From NCBI GenBank assembly GCA_017445385.1, contig JAFSUG010000023.1, positions 1 to 64,000 on the forward strand: a stretch of DNA of 64,000 nt, read 5' to 3'. The DNA comes from Oscillospiraceae bacterium (lineage in GTDB: Bacteria > Bacillota > Clostridia > Oscillospirales > Oscillospiraceae). The translations under genes were made by a program, and so were the position numbers. Position 1 is the first letter of the stretch; every line of letters starts with the position of its first letter. Under the pieces are notes generated by a model, which was not told where the DNA came from, did no database searches, and saw only the letters and a list, made by a program, of their open reading frames with translations. Shown one piece after another: positions 42,575 to 50,759 of the stretch.

Positions 42575-43780
42575 TCAGAAAAGCGAGTCGATCACTTGCA
42601 GCGCCGCGCCGACCATTGCAGAGGTTGTTCCCAGCGCGTAGGGCCTCACTGCAAGATGCTGCTGCGTCACGGTAAAGCCGCGCCGCGCGGCGATCCGCGC
42701 AACGTCGTCAACCAGCTCCGGGAACTGCTCAATCGTTGCGCCGCCGAGTACGATCAGCGTGGGATTGAGAATGTTCGTGAGATAGCTTACCGCCGTGCCG
42801 ATCGTCTCCGCGCAGTCGGAGAGGATGCGCAGCGCGAGCTTATCGCCCTTTGCCGCTGCCGCGCGCAGCTCTTCCGGCGTCGGTCTGCCGCGCCCTTGCA
42901 GCGCGGTGCGCAGCGGCGAAAAGCCGCCGAAGCCGGGCAGCAGCTCTTCCGCCTTGCCCGTGAGCATCGGGAGCGTAACGTAGAGCTCCAAACAGCCGTT
43001 GTTGCCGCAGGTGCAGCGTTTGCCGTCCGTGCGGACGGTTGTGTGGCCAATCTCGCCGGCGGCTTCATCCGCGCCGCGATAGATCTTGCCGCCGATCAAA
43101 ATGCCTGCCGCAACCGATGCGCCGATCGAAATGCAAACCTGGTTTTCAACGCCCTTGCCTGCGCCGAGCTTGTATTCCGCAAGCGCCATGCAGCGCGCCG
43201 CCGTATCGGCAAATACGGGAACGCCGAGCGGCTCTGCAAGCTCTTTTTCAACGTCAACGTCGTTCCAGCCGGCGATGTTCGGGCAGAAAATGATTTGACC
43301 CGTGCTTGTATGCACAACGCCGCTGATGCCGATACCAACGCCGAGAATCTTCTCGCGCCCGTACTTTTCGATCTCCGCCGCCAGCTTTTCCCGAAGCTCC
43401 TGCACGGAAAGATGCTGCGCAGGGAGAACCATTTTCCCATCGCGAGTTTTCGATGGAATGATCTCAAAATCCAATACGCTGCCATCCATTCCGACAACGC
43501 CGATCCGCGCGCAGGTTGCGCCGAGATCAACCGCCAGCGTATAGCGGAAATCGGGATTGATCGAAAGCAGGGCGGCTTTTCTGCCGCCGGTCGATTGCTG
43601 GTGATCGCGCTCAACGATCAGCCCATCCGCCAAAAGACGGGAAACCGTCTTCGTAACCGTCAGTAGCTGAAATCCTGTTGCTTTTGTTAATTCTGCGCGT
43701 GTAATCTTGTGATTGCGGTAAATTTGTTGTAGAATAGAAATCTGGGTACCGGAGTATGAACTCAAAATTGCATCAAACAT
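42575..43780 (-). CDS. ROK-family transcriptional repressor (NagC/XylR type)
   Basis: A 401-residue regulator. The N-terminal winged HTH (~12-70: ITRAELTKATGFQLLTVTKTVSRL) precedes a ROK fold with the ATP-type motif VDLGATCARIGVVG. The zinc motif CTCGNNGCLE and GEIGHTT are both present. GGAGGATATTTTT precedes the ATG. It is divergent from the P60-DUF11 protein and GH3 gene with 62 bp between starts, so it probably represses them in response to a sugar. Confidence 0.88.
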   Translation of the reverse strand: MFDAILSSYSGTQISILQQIYRNHKITRAELTKATGFQLLTVTKTVSRLLADGLIVERDHQQSTGGRKAALLSINPDFRYTLAVDLGATCARIGVVGMDGSVLDFEIIPSKTRDGKMVLPAQHLSVQELREKLAAEIEKYGREKILGVGIGISGVVHTSTGQIIFCPNIAGWNDVDVEKELAEPLGVPVFADTAARCMALAEYKLGAGKGVENQVCISIGASVAAGILIGGKIYRGADEAAGEIGHTTVRTDGKRCTCGNNGCLELYVTLPMLTGKAEELLPGFGGFSPLRTALQGRGRPTPEELRAAAAKGDKLALRILSDCAETIGTAVSYLTNILNPTLIVLGGATIEQFPELVDDVARIAARRGFTVTQQHLAVRPYALGTTSAMVGAALQVIDSLF

Positions 43781-43842
43781 AAAAATATCCTCCGGCTTTA
43801 TTATACGATCCGCAGAAAAAAATGTCAAACAGGAGGCAGATT

Positions 43843-45417
43843 ATGATAGAAGAAGTCAGAGCGCTTCGCGTAAAAGCGCTGGAAGAAACGGTGCTTGCGT
43901 ATTATCGCCGCGGCGATCGCATTCAGTATGATTCCGTGAATCTAACGCATCTCGATCGCTTCAAGGGCGGTCCGCATCGCCGTACCGACCCCGTTTCGCC
44001 GGAAGGCGCAACGAAGGACAGCTATCTCTTTACCGTCTGCTCCTCATTTGGCTATAACGTCCTGAAGGACGCTTTTAACTATGATCTTTGCGGCGATCCG
44101 CTGCGCCATACGTGCAGCAACGTCCTCGATTACTATAAAGACTATATCAAATTTTCCTACGTTCGCGCGAACCCCGGCGACGTGAAAGAAAAAGACGCAA
44201 TGCGCCAGTGCCTTGCCGCGATGCAGCCGGGCGACGTGCTCCTTGTGAGCAACGGCACGACCTTGCATTATATGTACCGCCTCAGCGAGAACCGTCTCGC
44301 CCACAGCGCCGGCTTCAAATTCAACATGGAAACCGGCGAAGAAAAATGGGATTCTCCGGGCTCGATCCGCGTGAACGATATCGATGATTTCCTGCTGAAT
44401 GTGCTCGGCGGCTATCCGTTCTCCAAAATGACGGAGTGGCACGTGATCGACGTCCTTGGGGCGATCGATCCCGAAAAATACCCAATCACGCCTGCCGCGC
44501 AGAGCCGCCTTGACTATCCGTCGCTGAGCATCGACCGCGTCGTATCGCTGCGGCGGTATCAGACTGCGCAGCCCGGCGATCCGATCACCGTTACGCTCCA
44601 GCTCCATAATGAAAATACGCGCAAATCGAAGATTTGCTATGAGAGCCTTGAAATCGAGGAGCAAATCCCCGAGCATACAACGCTGCTGGAAAGCTCAATG
44701 ACAGCCGATATGGTCAAAGAGGGCAATACGCTCCGCTGGAAGCTGCCGTTCGCGCAGGGCGAAGAGCGCATCATTCAGTATACCGTGCGCGTGGATGAAA
44801 ACGCGCAGCCTGGTACGGAGCTTGTGTTCCGCGGCAGAGTTGCAAATATTCCTTCCTGCGAGATTCGCCGCATGGTTGCGCAGAAGCATCTGCCGATTGC
44901 CGTCTGCGAAAAGCTGCAAAAGATGGCAAACGAGCCGGCTGCCGATGCTGCGGAGGTCTATGCGCGCTTCGGCGCGAAGCTGCACGTCCCCACGGCGTGG
45001 GAGCTGATTTCCGGCCTGTATGAATTCGTCGAAGTGGAGGATGCTTACAGCGCGGAAGAGAATGGAAAGCATGACGTTCTCGTAGAAAAAGAAGCAGCCG
45101 ATTCCAATGCGCTAAAAGCCATGAAAATGGCAGCGCCGGAGCTGATCGGCGGTAAAATGCTGCTCTGCGTGCCAACCGATCGGCGCGTTCTGGAGCTGCG
45201 CGGTGAAAACCTGTTCCCCGGCGATGTGATCGTGGTTGCGCGTGAGCTGACGCGCGAGGGGTGCAAGGAAGAACAGTGGACGATCCTCGGCGGCGGCAAA
45301 GCCGTCCACATTGCCGATGGCAAAAAGGAGATCGTCGAGCTTCCGTATTTTGATATTCTTTTGGCAACGGACTATTTCGTGGTCCTGCGCCCGTATTTAA
45401 CAGAAACCATCAACTGA
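43843..45417 (+). CDS. Cytoplasmic P60-type/DUF11 protein, paralogue of the giant secreted protein
   Basis: A 524-residue protein with no signal peptide or TM. Residues ~5-225 match the first domain of the giant protein at 6134: LAYYRRGDRIQYDS against LAYFYKGSAVQYDS, TVCSSFGYNVLKDAF against TVCSAFPHDIYYSIF (Cys66), MQPGDVLLV against LQPGDILVV. His142 and His154 (LHYMYRLSENRLAHSAG) are candidate catalytic residues. Residues ~230-340 are a DUF11-type domain (SLSIDRVVSLRR, IPEHTTLLESS, IQYTVRV). Residues ~400-524 repeat the fold in degenerate form (LFPGDVIVVARE, YFVVLRPYL). AGGAGG lies 6 nt before the chosen ATG; seven upstream codons are rejected. It is 13 nt from the GH3 gene. The reaction is unknown; an NlpC/P60-like amidase acting on an imported glycan or muropeptide is inferred. 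Confidence 0.8.
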   Translation: MIEEVRALRVKALEETVLAYYRRGDRIQYDSVNLTHLDRFKGGPHRRTDPVSPEGATKDSYLFTVCSSFGYNVLKDAFNYDLCGDPLRHTCSNVLDYYKDYIKFSYVRANPGDVKEKDAMRQCLAAMQPGDVLLVSNGTTLHYMYRLSENRLAHSAGFKFNMETGEEKWDSPGSIRVNDIDDFLLNVLGGYPFSKMTEWHVIDVLGAIDPEKYPITPAAQSRLDYPSLSIDRVVSLRRYQTAQPGDPITVTLQLHNENTRKSKICYESLEIEEQIPEHTTLLESSMTADMVKEGNTLRWKLPFAQGEERIIQYTVRVDENAQPGTELVFRGRVANIPSCEIRRMVAQKHLPIAVCEKLQKMANEPAADAAEVYARFGAKLHVPTAWELISGLYEFVEVEDAYSAEENGKHDVLVEKEAADSNALKAMKMAAPELIGGKMLLCVPTDRRVLELRGENLFPGDVIVVARELTREGCKEEQWTILGGGKAVHIADGKKEIVELPYFDILLATDYFVVLRPYLTETIN

Positions 45418-45430
45418 GAGGAGAAACAAT

Positions 45431-47875
45431 ATGCAGTTAATGAAGCGGAATTGGGAAGATCCCGAGGCGATCGTCCGTTGGCGCAGAGCGCGCTATACGC
45501 CCGTTATGCCGCTCGGTGAGGGCAACCGCCTTGTAACCGGCAGCGAGGCGCATATCCTTCGGACGAAAACCGTTGCCGAGGAGGGCATGGTTCTGCTGAA
45601 GAACGATGGAACGCTGCCGCTGAAAAAGGGGCAGAAAATCGCCGTTTTCGGCGCCGCGCAAGCTGACTATATGCGCGGCGGTACAGGCGCGGGCATCGTT
45701 CGCTGCGCGTTTGAAAAAACGCTGCTGGACGGTCTGCAGGAAATGGATGCGCAGGGGCAGATCGACCTTTTCCAGCCGCTTTCTCAGTTTTATTATGACG
45801 ACGTTTTGGATCAGCGCAAGCGCGCCTCGACCGAAGGCTACGATGTTCCGCAGCTTGCAACCTATACAAACGCCCACCGCACCGATATGTATCATTTCCT
45901 CGGTCGCGCGGTGGAGCCGGAGCTGCCGGAAGACCTGCTGAAGCAGGCGGCAGCATTTACCGATACTGCCATCGTTACGATCAGCCGTGTTTCCGGCGAG
46001 TTCTACGACCGCACGGAGGAGGAGTTCCATCTCTCCGCCGGCGAAAAGAAAATGATCGAAAAGGTGGAGCGGAACTTTGCCCACGTGATCGTTACGCTCA
46101 ACTCCGGCGGGCAGATCGAGGCCGGCTGGCTTGAAAGCGAGAGGATTTCCTCCGTGCTTCTGATGCTCACGCCCGGTCAGATGGGCGGCGTTGCGGCGGC
46201 GGAGCTGCTCTGCGGACTTGTAAACCCCTCGGGCAAGCTCGTTTATACCTACGCGCGCGATTATTGCGATTACCCCAGCTACGGCACGTTCGAGGAAGAT
46301 CTATATTATGTAAACTACACGGAAGACATTTACGTCGGCTATCGCTATTTTGAAACGATCCCCGGCGCGGCGGAAAAGGTCGTGTTCCCGTTCGGCTTCG
46401 GCTTGAGCTATACAACGTTCTCGCGCAAGGTGCTTTCCGCCGGCGAAAAAGACGGCGTGATCACCGTTTCGGTTGAAGTTACCAACACCGGCAAAGTGCC
46501 CGGCAAGGAAGTTATCCAGGCGTACTACGGCGCGCCGCAGGGCAAGCTCGGCAAGGCGGCAAAGTCACTTGCTGCCTTCCAGAAGACGAAACTGCTTGCG
46601 CCCGGCGAAAGTGAAACGCTTACACTTTCCTTTACCGTAAACAGCATGGCTTCCTATGATGATACGGGTCTGCTCCAAAAGTCCGCGTATCTGCTGGAGC
46701 AGGGCGATTATCCCGTCTACGTCGGCGCGAGCGTGCGCGATGTGGAAGTGGCGTATACCTATCGCGTTGCGGAGCCGTTCCGCGTAACGGAGCAGCTTTC
46801 CGAGCGCTGCCCGTGCATCGCGCTGCCCAAGCGCATGAAATCCGACGGCACTTATGAAGCGATCCCCTACGGCGTGCTCAAACGCCCGACTTATAAGCAA
46901 TTCGCCGCAACAACGGAAAAAGTCCGCGCGGACTTCTCCGGTGAGGCGGCAACAAGCGCAACCGCGGCAGGCAGCGGCGGCAAGCTTGCGGACGTTGCCG
47001 ATGGCAAGCTGTCGCTTGAAGATTTCGTTGCGCAGCTCGATGCCGATTCCATCGCAAAGCTGCTCGGCGGCGTACCCTCCACCGGCATCGCGTCCACGAG
47101 CGGCTTCGGCGGTCAGTGGGCGAAATGGGGCATTCCTGCGATCATGACCTCCGATGCGCCTGCAGGCGTTCGCGCAACGGATAAAACGGGACTGAAGCCC
47201 ACCTGCTTCCCGGCAGCGGCAACCATCGCAAGCTCCTGGAATCCCGAGCTTTCCGAGATGGCGGCGGAAACAATCGCGCTTGAGATCAAGGAAAACAATA
47301 TGTACGCATGGCTCGGACCGGCGCTGAATATCCACCGCGATCCGCTCTGCGGCAGAAACTTTGAGTATTATTCGGAAGATCCGCTGCTTTCCGGCAAGAT
47401 GGCAGCCGGTGCGGTGCGCGGCGCGCAGAAGCAGCGCATCAGCGCGTGCCCGAAGCACTTTGCCGCGAACAATAAAGAGCTCTTCCGCCGCGATAGCGAC
47501 AGCCGCCTTACCGAGCGCGCGCTGCGCGAGATCTATCTCAAGGGCTTTGAGATCTGCATCAAGGAATCGAAACCGCGCACGCTGATGTCCTCGTATAACT
47601 ACATCAACGGCATCCGCGCGGCGGAGCATCCCGATCTGCTTACGTGGATCCTGCGCGAGGAATGGGGCTTTGACGGCGTTGTGATGACCGACTGGAACGG
47701 CCACGGCCGCCATGCGGTTGAGGTCATGGCAGGCGGCGATCTCAAGATGCCCGAAGGCGATCCGCGCATGATCATCAACTTCCTCAAGGACCGCACGATG
47801 GGGCAGGGACAGGCGGAAGAAGCCGTCCGCAATATCCTCAAGCTGATCCTCTGGTACGAGGGCGTTGAGGTCTGA
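45431..47875 (+). CDS. Circularly permuted GH3 beta-glucosidase-type enzyme
   Basis: An 814-residue cytoplasmic glycoside hydrolase. The GH3 C-terminal sandwich comes first (~35-300: EGMVLLKNDGTLPL). The Fn3-like domain follows (~320-430: FPFGFGLSYTTFS, TNTGKVPGKEVIQ). The catalytic barrel comes last (~520-810) with PKHFAANNKE and the nucleophile Asp in GVVMTDWNGHG. This inverted order is known in Ruminococcus albus and Butyrivibrio beta-glucosidases. No signal peptide. It shares an operon with the P60-DUF11 protein under likely ROK control. It would release beta-linked glucose or GlcNAc from imported oligosaccharides. Confidence 0.92.
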   Translation: MQLMKRNWEDPEAIVRWRRARYTPVMPLGEGNRLVTGSEAHILRTKTVAEEGMVLLKNDGTLPLKKGQKIAVFGAAQADYMRGGTGAGIVRCAFEKTLLDGLQEMDAQGQIDLFQPLSQFYYDDVLDQRKRASTEGYDVPQLATYTNAHRTDMYHFLGRAVEPELPEDLLKQAAAFTDTAIVTISRVSGEFYDRTEEEFHLSAGEKKMIEKVERNFAHVIVTLNSGGQIEAGWLESERISSVLLMLTPGQMGGVAAAELLCGLVNPSGKLVYTYARDYCDYPSYGTFEEDLYYVNYTEDIYVGYRYFETIPGAAEKVVFPFGFGLSYTTFSRKVLSAGEKDGVITVSVEVTNTGKVPGKEVIQAYYGAPQGKLGKAAKSLAAFQKTKLLAPGESETLTLSFTVNSMASYDDTGLLQKSAYLLEQGDYPVYVGASVRDVEVAYTYRVAEPFRVTEQLSERCPCIALPKRMKSDGTYEAIPYGVLKRPTYKQFAATTEKVRADFSGEAATSATAAGSGGKLADVADGKLSLEDFVAQLDADSIAKLLGGVPSTGIASTSGFGGQWAKWGIPAIMTSDAPAGVRATDKTGLKPTCFPAAATIASSWNPELSEMAAETIALEIKENNMYAWLGPALNIHRDPLCGRNFEYYSEDPLLSGKMAAGAVRGAQKQRISACPKHFAANNKELFRRDSDSRLTERALREIYLKGFEICIKESKPRTLMSSYNYINGIRAAEHPDLLTWILREEWGFDGVVMTDWNGHGRHAVEVMAGGDLKMPEGDPRMIINFLKDRTMGQGQAEEAVRNILKLILWYEGVEV

Positions 47876-47888
47876 TTTGAGCAAAAAG

Positions 47889-47926
47889 AAAAGGAAAAGA
47901 CCGCCCAAGGCGGTCTTTTCCTTTTT
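47889..47926. terminator. Bidirectional terminator, GH3 gene / XRE gene
   Basis: AAAAGGAAAAGACCGCC-CAA-GGCGGTCTTTTCCTTTTT. Confidence 0.92.
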
Positions 47927-47942
47927 GTTATAAATGTCAAGG

Positions 47943-48149
47943 TTATTCTTTATCCGGAACGTATTCGGCAACATCATCTAAATTGCAGGCAAGGTACTTG
48001 CAGAGTTTGTTCAGTGTATGTGTTGAAACAGGCTGGTTCTTTTGCAGACGCTGAACCGTCGCATGGCTCATGTCATACTTAACACGCAGCGTATATGTTG
48101 TAAGACCTCTTTTTGCCATTGTATCCCATAACGGCTTATAGGAGATCAT
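47943..48149 (-). CDS. Small XRE-family regulator
   Basis: A 68-residue single-domain helix-turn-helix protein (LTTYTLRVKYDMSHATVQRL, then TLNKLCKYLACNLDDVAEYV). It is close to the YozG/HTH_26 type. The start has a GGGGGAATATT leader and AT-rich surroundings. It is divergent from the SLOG-type gene across an inverted-repeat operator, so it is probably their shared repressor. Confidence 0.85.
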   Translation of the reverse strand: MISYKPLWDTMAKRGLTTYTLRVKYDMSHATVQRLQKNQPVSTHTLNKLCKYLACNLDDVAEYVPDKE

Positions 48150-48160
48150 AATATTCCCCC

Positions 48161-48209
48161 TTTACAGGGAATATTATGACCATTATAATAGCCACATAAT
48201 ATGGCTATT
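48161..48209 (+). promoter_or_regulatory. Promoter and inverted-repeat operator of the SLOG-type gene
   Basis: TTTACA (48161-48166), a 17-bp spacer and TATAAT (48184-48189). The inverted repeat AATAGCCA (48187-48194) / TGGCTATT (48202-48209) overlaps the -10 and transcription start. A third half site TAGCCATA follows at 48213-48220. Probable XRE binding sites. Confidence 0.75.
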
Positions 48210-48243
48210 ATTTAGCCATATAAACAGCGTGGGAGAATGGGCT

Positions 48244-48705
48244 ATGGATTGGAAAACATGCTTTTTTATCGGTCATCGGGATGCGCCGGAAAGCATTGGT
48301 TCTAAGCTGCTTGAAACCGTCGAGCGGCATATAACAGATTATGATGTGTCAGAGTTTGTTGTTGGTCATTACGGCCGGTTTGATTCTATGGCGGCAGCGG
48401 CAGTCCGCACATTAAAGAAAACTTATCCGAATATTAGGCTTCTTTTGCTGCTGCCGTACTACCCGACGTCGGTTGCGGAGCAAGACATATCGGGGTATGA
48501 TGCCACGTTTTTTCCTCCCGGTATGGAGCGGATTCCAAAGCCGTATGCAATTATCAGAGCAAATGAATATATGATTCAAAACAGTGCGTTTCTGATTTGC
48601 TATAATACGAATACAGTTAGAAATACACAGCGTTTGGTGAAGTTCGCGCTTACACGAGCGCGAAAGCGCTTGATTCAAGTAACAAACATAGCAGAAAGAT
48701 GTTAG
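48244..48705 (+). CDS. SLOG-superfamily (DUF1273-like) protein
   Basis: A 153-residue protein. It starts with a nucleotide-binding Rossmann-like strand (KTCFFIGHRDAPESIG), then EFVVGHYGRFDSMAAAAVRTL and RLLLLLPYY, the pattern of the YpsA/DUF1273 branch of the SLOG superfamily. SLOG proteins bind nucleotides or nucleotide-derived signals, and some act in conflict systems; no effector is adjacent here. The ATG has GGGAG at 48231-48235; the GTG five codons upstream is rejected. Confidence 0.75.
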   Translation: MDWKTCFFIGHRDAPESIGSKLLETVERHITDYDVSEFVVGHYGRFDSMAAAAVRTLKKTYPNIRLLLLLPYYPTSVAEQDISGYDATFFPPGMERIPKPYAIIRANEYMIQNSAFLICYNTNTVRNTQRLVKFALTRARKRLIQVTNIAERC

Positions 48706-48723
48706 CGTCACAGCAAGAAGACG

Positions 48724-48751
48724 AAAGACCGCATCAAATGATGCGGTCTTT
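48724..48751. terminator. Terminator between the SLOG and DUF4097 genes
   Basis: AAAGACCGCATCA-AA-TGATGCGGTCTTT. It serves both converging transcripts. Confidence 0.85.
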
Positions 48752-48779
48752 GCATTTGTTTTTTCGGAAAGTGTTCTTT

Positions 48780-49742
48780 TTATGAAACGGCTATTCGGAT
48801 GTCGCCCGTGTCGGTTGTGATTTTGCATTTGCCGCCGGTCGTTGTCTCCGGAACGGAAACGCTGCCGGTATTGCTTTGCGTGATAAAGACCTTTTCCGAA
48901 AGCAGCGTGCCGGTTACGTCGCCGGTGTCGGTTGTAACGAGCAGCTCCGCCGCATCGCAGCGTTCCAATCTCACGTCGCCTGTACTTCGCGCAATCAAGA
49001 TCTGCTCTGCGACAATCACGTGTTCCATGAGCAGCTCGCCCGTGTTGCCTTCGGAACGGAAGCTTTTACAGGAAATGTCGGCCAATATCGCCCGCCCTGT
49101 GCTTACGGTTACGTCCACAGTTCCTTCACAGACGGCAGAGCGCACCTCCACTTTGCCGGTTGAAACGGCGAGCGTCAGTTCCCCGGCGGATACGTTTTCC
49201 ACGCAAATATTTCCCGTATCGGTCGCGATCTGAACCGCGCCCGAGGCGGACGCATCACACGCGACGCTTCCTGTGTCGGCAGAGATGCGGATGCTCGCAA
49301 AAGAGAAATCCTTCGGGATTGTGATCTCGCCTGTGCTGTCTTCAATCATCAGCGCAGCATAATCGCTTTGCGGCAGATAGACCGTTATTTTGGAAGCATC
49401 GAAGGAAAATGCGATGCGTTCATACCAGTTTCGCGTATCCTGCGTCTCAATCGTGAGCGTTCCATCCTGCGCGGAAACTGCGCACGATACCGCTTGCGGC
49501 GCGTATACAGCAACGCGGCACTGCCCGTCCTCAGCCGGCAGAAGCTGAAGATCCGCCGTATCGGAAGCAATGGATATATTTTCAAAATCTTCGTGTATTT
49601 CGTATGCTTGGGTTTCATAATCTGCGCTGCTGAACGAAGTGAAATCCCAATGGTTTTTTGCCATCACGCCGACAAGAATCAGCACTCCGATCAGCACGAG
49701 CACCGTCGCCGCGATCAGAAGACCTTTTATTGCTTTTCTCAT
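48780..49742 (-). CDS. DUF4097 beta-repeat protein, membrane-anchored
   Basis: A 320-residue protein with one N-terminal TM (~8-28) and a long right-handed beta-solenoid of DTGD/STGD repeats (TDTGNICVENVSAGELTLAVS and similar, spaced ~20 residues). DUF4097 proteins occur beside PadR/DUF1700 genes in Firmicutes, probably at the cell envelope, with unknown function. Its ATG overlaps the DUF1700 stop. Confidence 0.88.
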   Translation of the reverse strand: MRKAIKGLLIAATVLVLIGVLILVGVMAKNHWDFTSFSSADYETQAYEIHEDFENISIASDTADLQLLPAEDGQCRVAVYAPQAVSCAVSAQDGTLTIETQDTRNWYERIAFSFDASKITVYLPQSDYAALMIEDSTGEITIPKDFSFASIRISADTGSVACDASASGAVQIATDTGNICVENVSAGELTLAVSTGKVEVRSAVCEGTVDVTVSTGRAILADISCKSFRSEGNTGELLMEHVIVAEQILIARSTGDVRLERCDAAELLVTTDTGDVTGTLLSEKVFITQSNTGSVSVPETTTGGKCKITTDTGDIRIAVS

Positions 49743-50341
49743 TCCACATCCTCCTTTTTGAAAAACAGGGATTTAACCCATAGCGCGATCTTTCTCGATA
49801 GAGCCAGCGCGACATGTGTGACCGATTTGCATCCGAGGAGCAGAAAAAGAAACAGACCTGCCAGCACAATGGCTGCGCCGAGCATCAGCCAGCCCTGTAC
49901 CGCGTCATCCCGACAGAGCATCATAAACCCGGTAATTAAGCCCCCAAGCGATGCGGCGGCAAAGGACACGTCAACCGCCCACAGGGAAATGATTACAGCC
50001 CAAATCACGATATAAACGGAAAAGAGTACGGCGAACGCGGCAATCAGCAGAGAGAACCAGAGCGGAAAGCCCAAAATCAGCAGCATGATCTCCCATGCCT
50101 GCAAGCGGTGCTTCGGTTTTATCCGCTGCTTGACGAGCGTGGAAAGCGGCGTTTCCGCTACGATTTGCGATACGACTTCGTCTACAGACCCGATCTCCGC
50201 AACCGCATCCTCCTCTGAAAGACCGTCTTCCATACGGTCGTCAATCATCTCGCTGTAAAACGCCACGCGCTCATCCATGTCGCTTTGCGGCAAGCCGGAC
50301 AGTCTCTGCCGCAATCGGGAAAGATATTCCTGTTTATTCAT
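49739..50341 (-). CDS. DUF1700-family membrane protein
   Basis: A 200-residue protein. The N-terminal DUF1700 helical region is MNKQEYLSRLRQRLSGLPQS, with FYSEMIDDRMEDGLSEEDAV. Four hydrophobic segments follow (~85-175). It is thought to transmit envelope-stress signals with its partner DUF4097 protein. GGAGG lies 9 nt before the ATG. It overlaps the PadR gene by 8 bp and the DUF4097 gene by 4 bp. Confidence 0.88.
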   Translation of the reverse strand: MNKQEYLSRLRQRLSGLPQSDMDERVAFYSEMIDDRMEDGLSEEDAVAEIGSVDEVVSQIVAETPLSTLVKQRIKPKHRLQAWEIMLLILGFPLWFSLLIAAFAVLFSVYIVIWAVIISLWAVDVSFAAASLGGLITGFMMLCRDDAVQGWLMLGAAIVLAGLFLFLLLGCKSVTHVALALSRKIALWVKSLFFKKEDVE

Positions 50342-50654
50342 GTTGCTGATCCTCCTTCGCCACAAACTGATAAATTGCAAGGATTTCCGTCCATTCCGCT
50401 TTAAACATTTCAATGCGCTTTAAGCCTGCGTCTGTAATGCGGTAATACTTTCGGAGTCTGCCATCGTGTTCCGTGCTTCGGACGGTGAGCATGTCAGCCG
50501 CTTCCAGTCGTTTCAAAATGGTATACAATGTGGATTCCGACAGCGTTATATAAGGCTTCATATCCTTGATAATCTGATAGCCGTAAGAATCCTTATTTTT
50601 GATCGCCGCTAAAACGCACACATCCAAAAGCCCACGCTTCAACTGAATATCCAT
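50334..50654 (-). CDS. PadR-family transcriptional regulator
   Basis: A 106-residue winged-HTH repressor: MDIQLKRGLLDVCVLAAI, DSYGYQIIKDM, SESTLYTILKRLEAADML and the wing RLRKYYRITDAG. AGGAGG precedes the ATG. It is the first gene of PadR-DUF1700-DUF4097 and its promoter carries an inverted repeat, so autorepression is expected. Confidence 0.92.
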   Translation of the reverse strand: MDIQLKRGLLDVCVLAAIKNKDSYGYQIIKDMKPYITLSESTLYTILKRLEAADMLTVRSTEHDGRLRKYYRITDAGLKRIEMFKAEWTEILAIYQFVAKEDQQHE

Positions 50655-50670
50655 AGGATACCTCCTTTTG

Positions 50671-50707
50671 TGTAATACATCGTAACACGAAGTATTACAC
50701 TTGTCAA
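50671..50707 (-). promoter_or_regulatory. PadR operon promoter with operator
   Basis: On minus: TTGACA (50702-50707), a 17-bp spacer and TACGAT (50679-50684). The inverted repeat TGTAATAC (50671-50678) / GTATTACA (50692-50699) spans the spacer and the start region. Confidence 0.8.
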
Positions 50708-50727
50708 GCGTTATTTGATATAGGCAC

Positions 50728-50755
50728 AAAAAAAGAGACGAAAGTCTCTTTTTTT
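50728..50755 (-). terminator. Terminator of the FAD-oxidoreductase pair
   Basis: AAAAAAAGAGAC-GAAA-GTCTCTTTTTTT, five bases past the stop at 50760. Confidence 0.85.
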
Positions 50756-50759
50756 GCCG

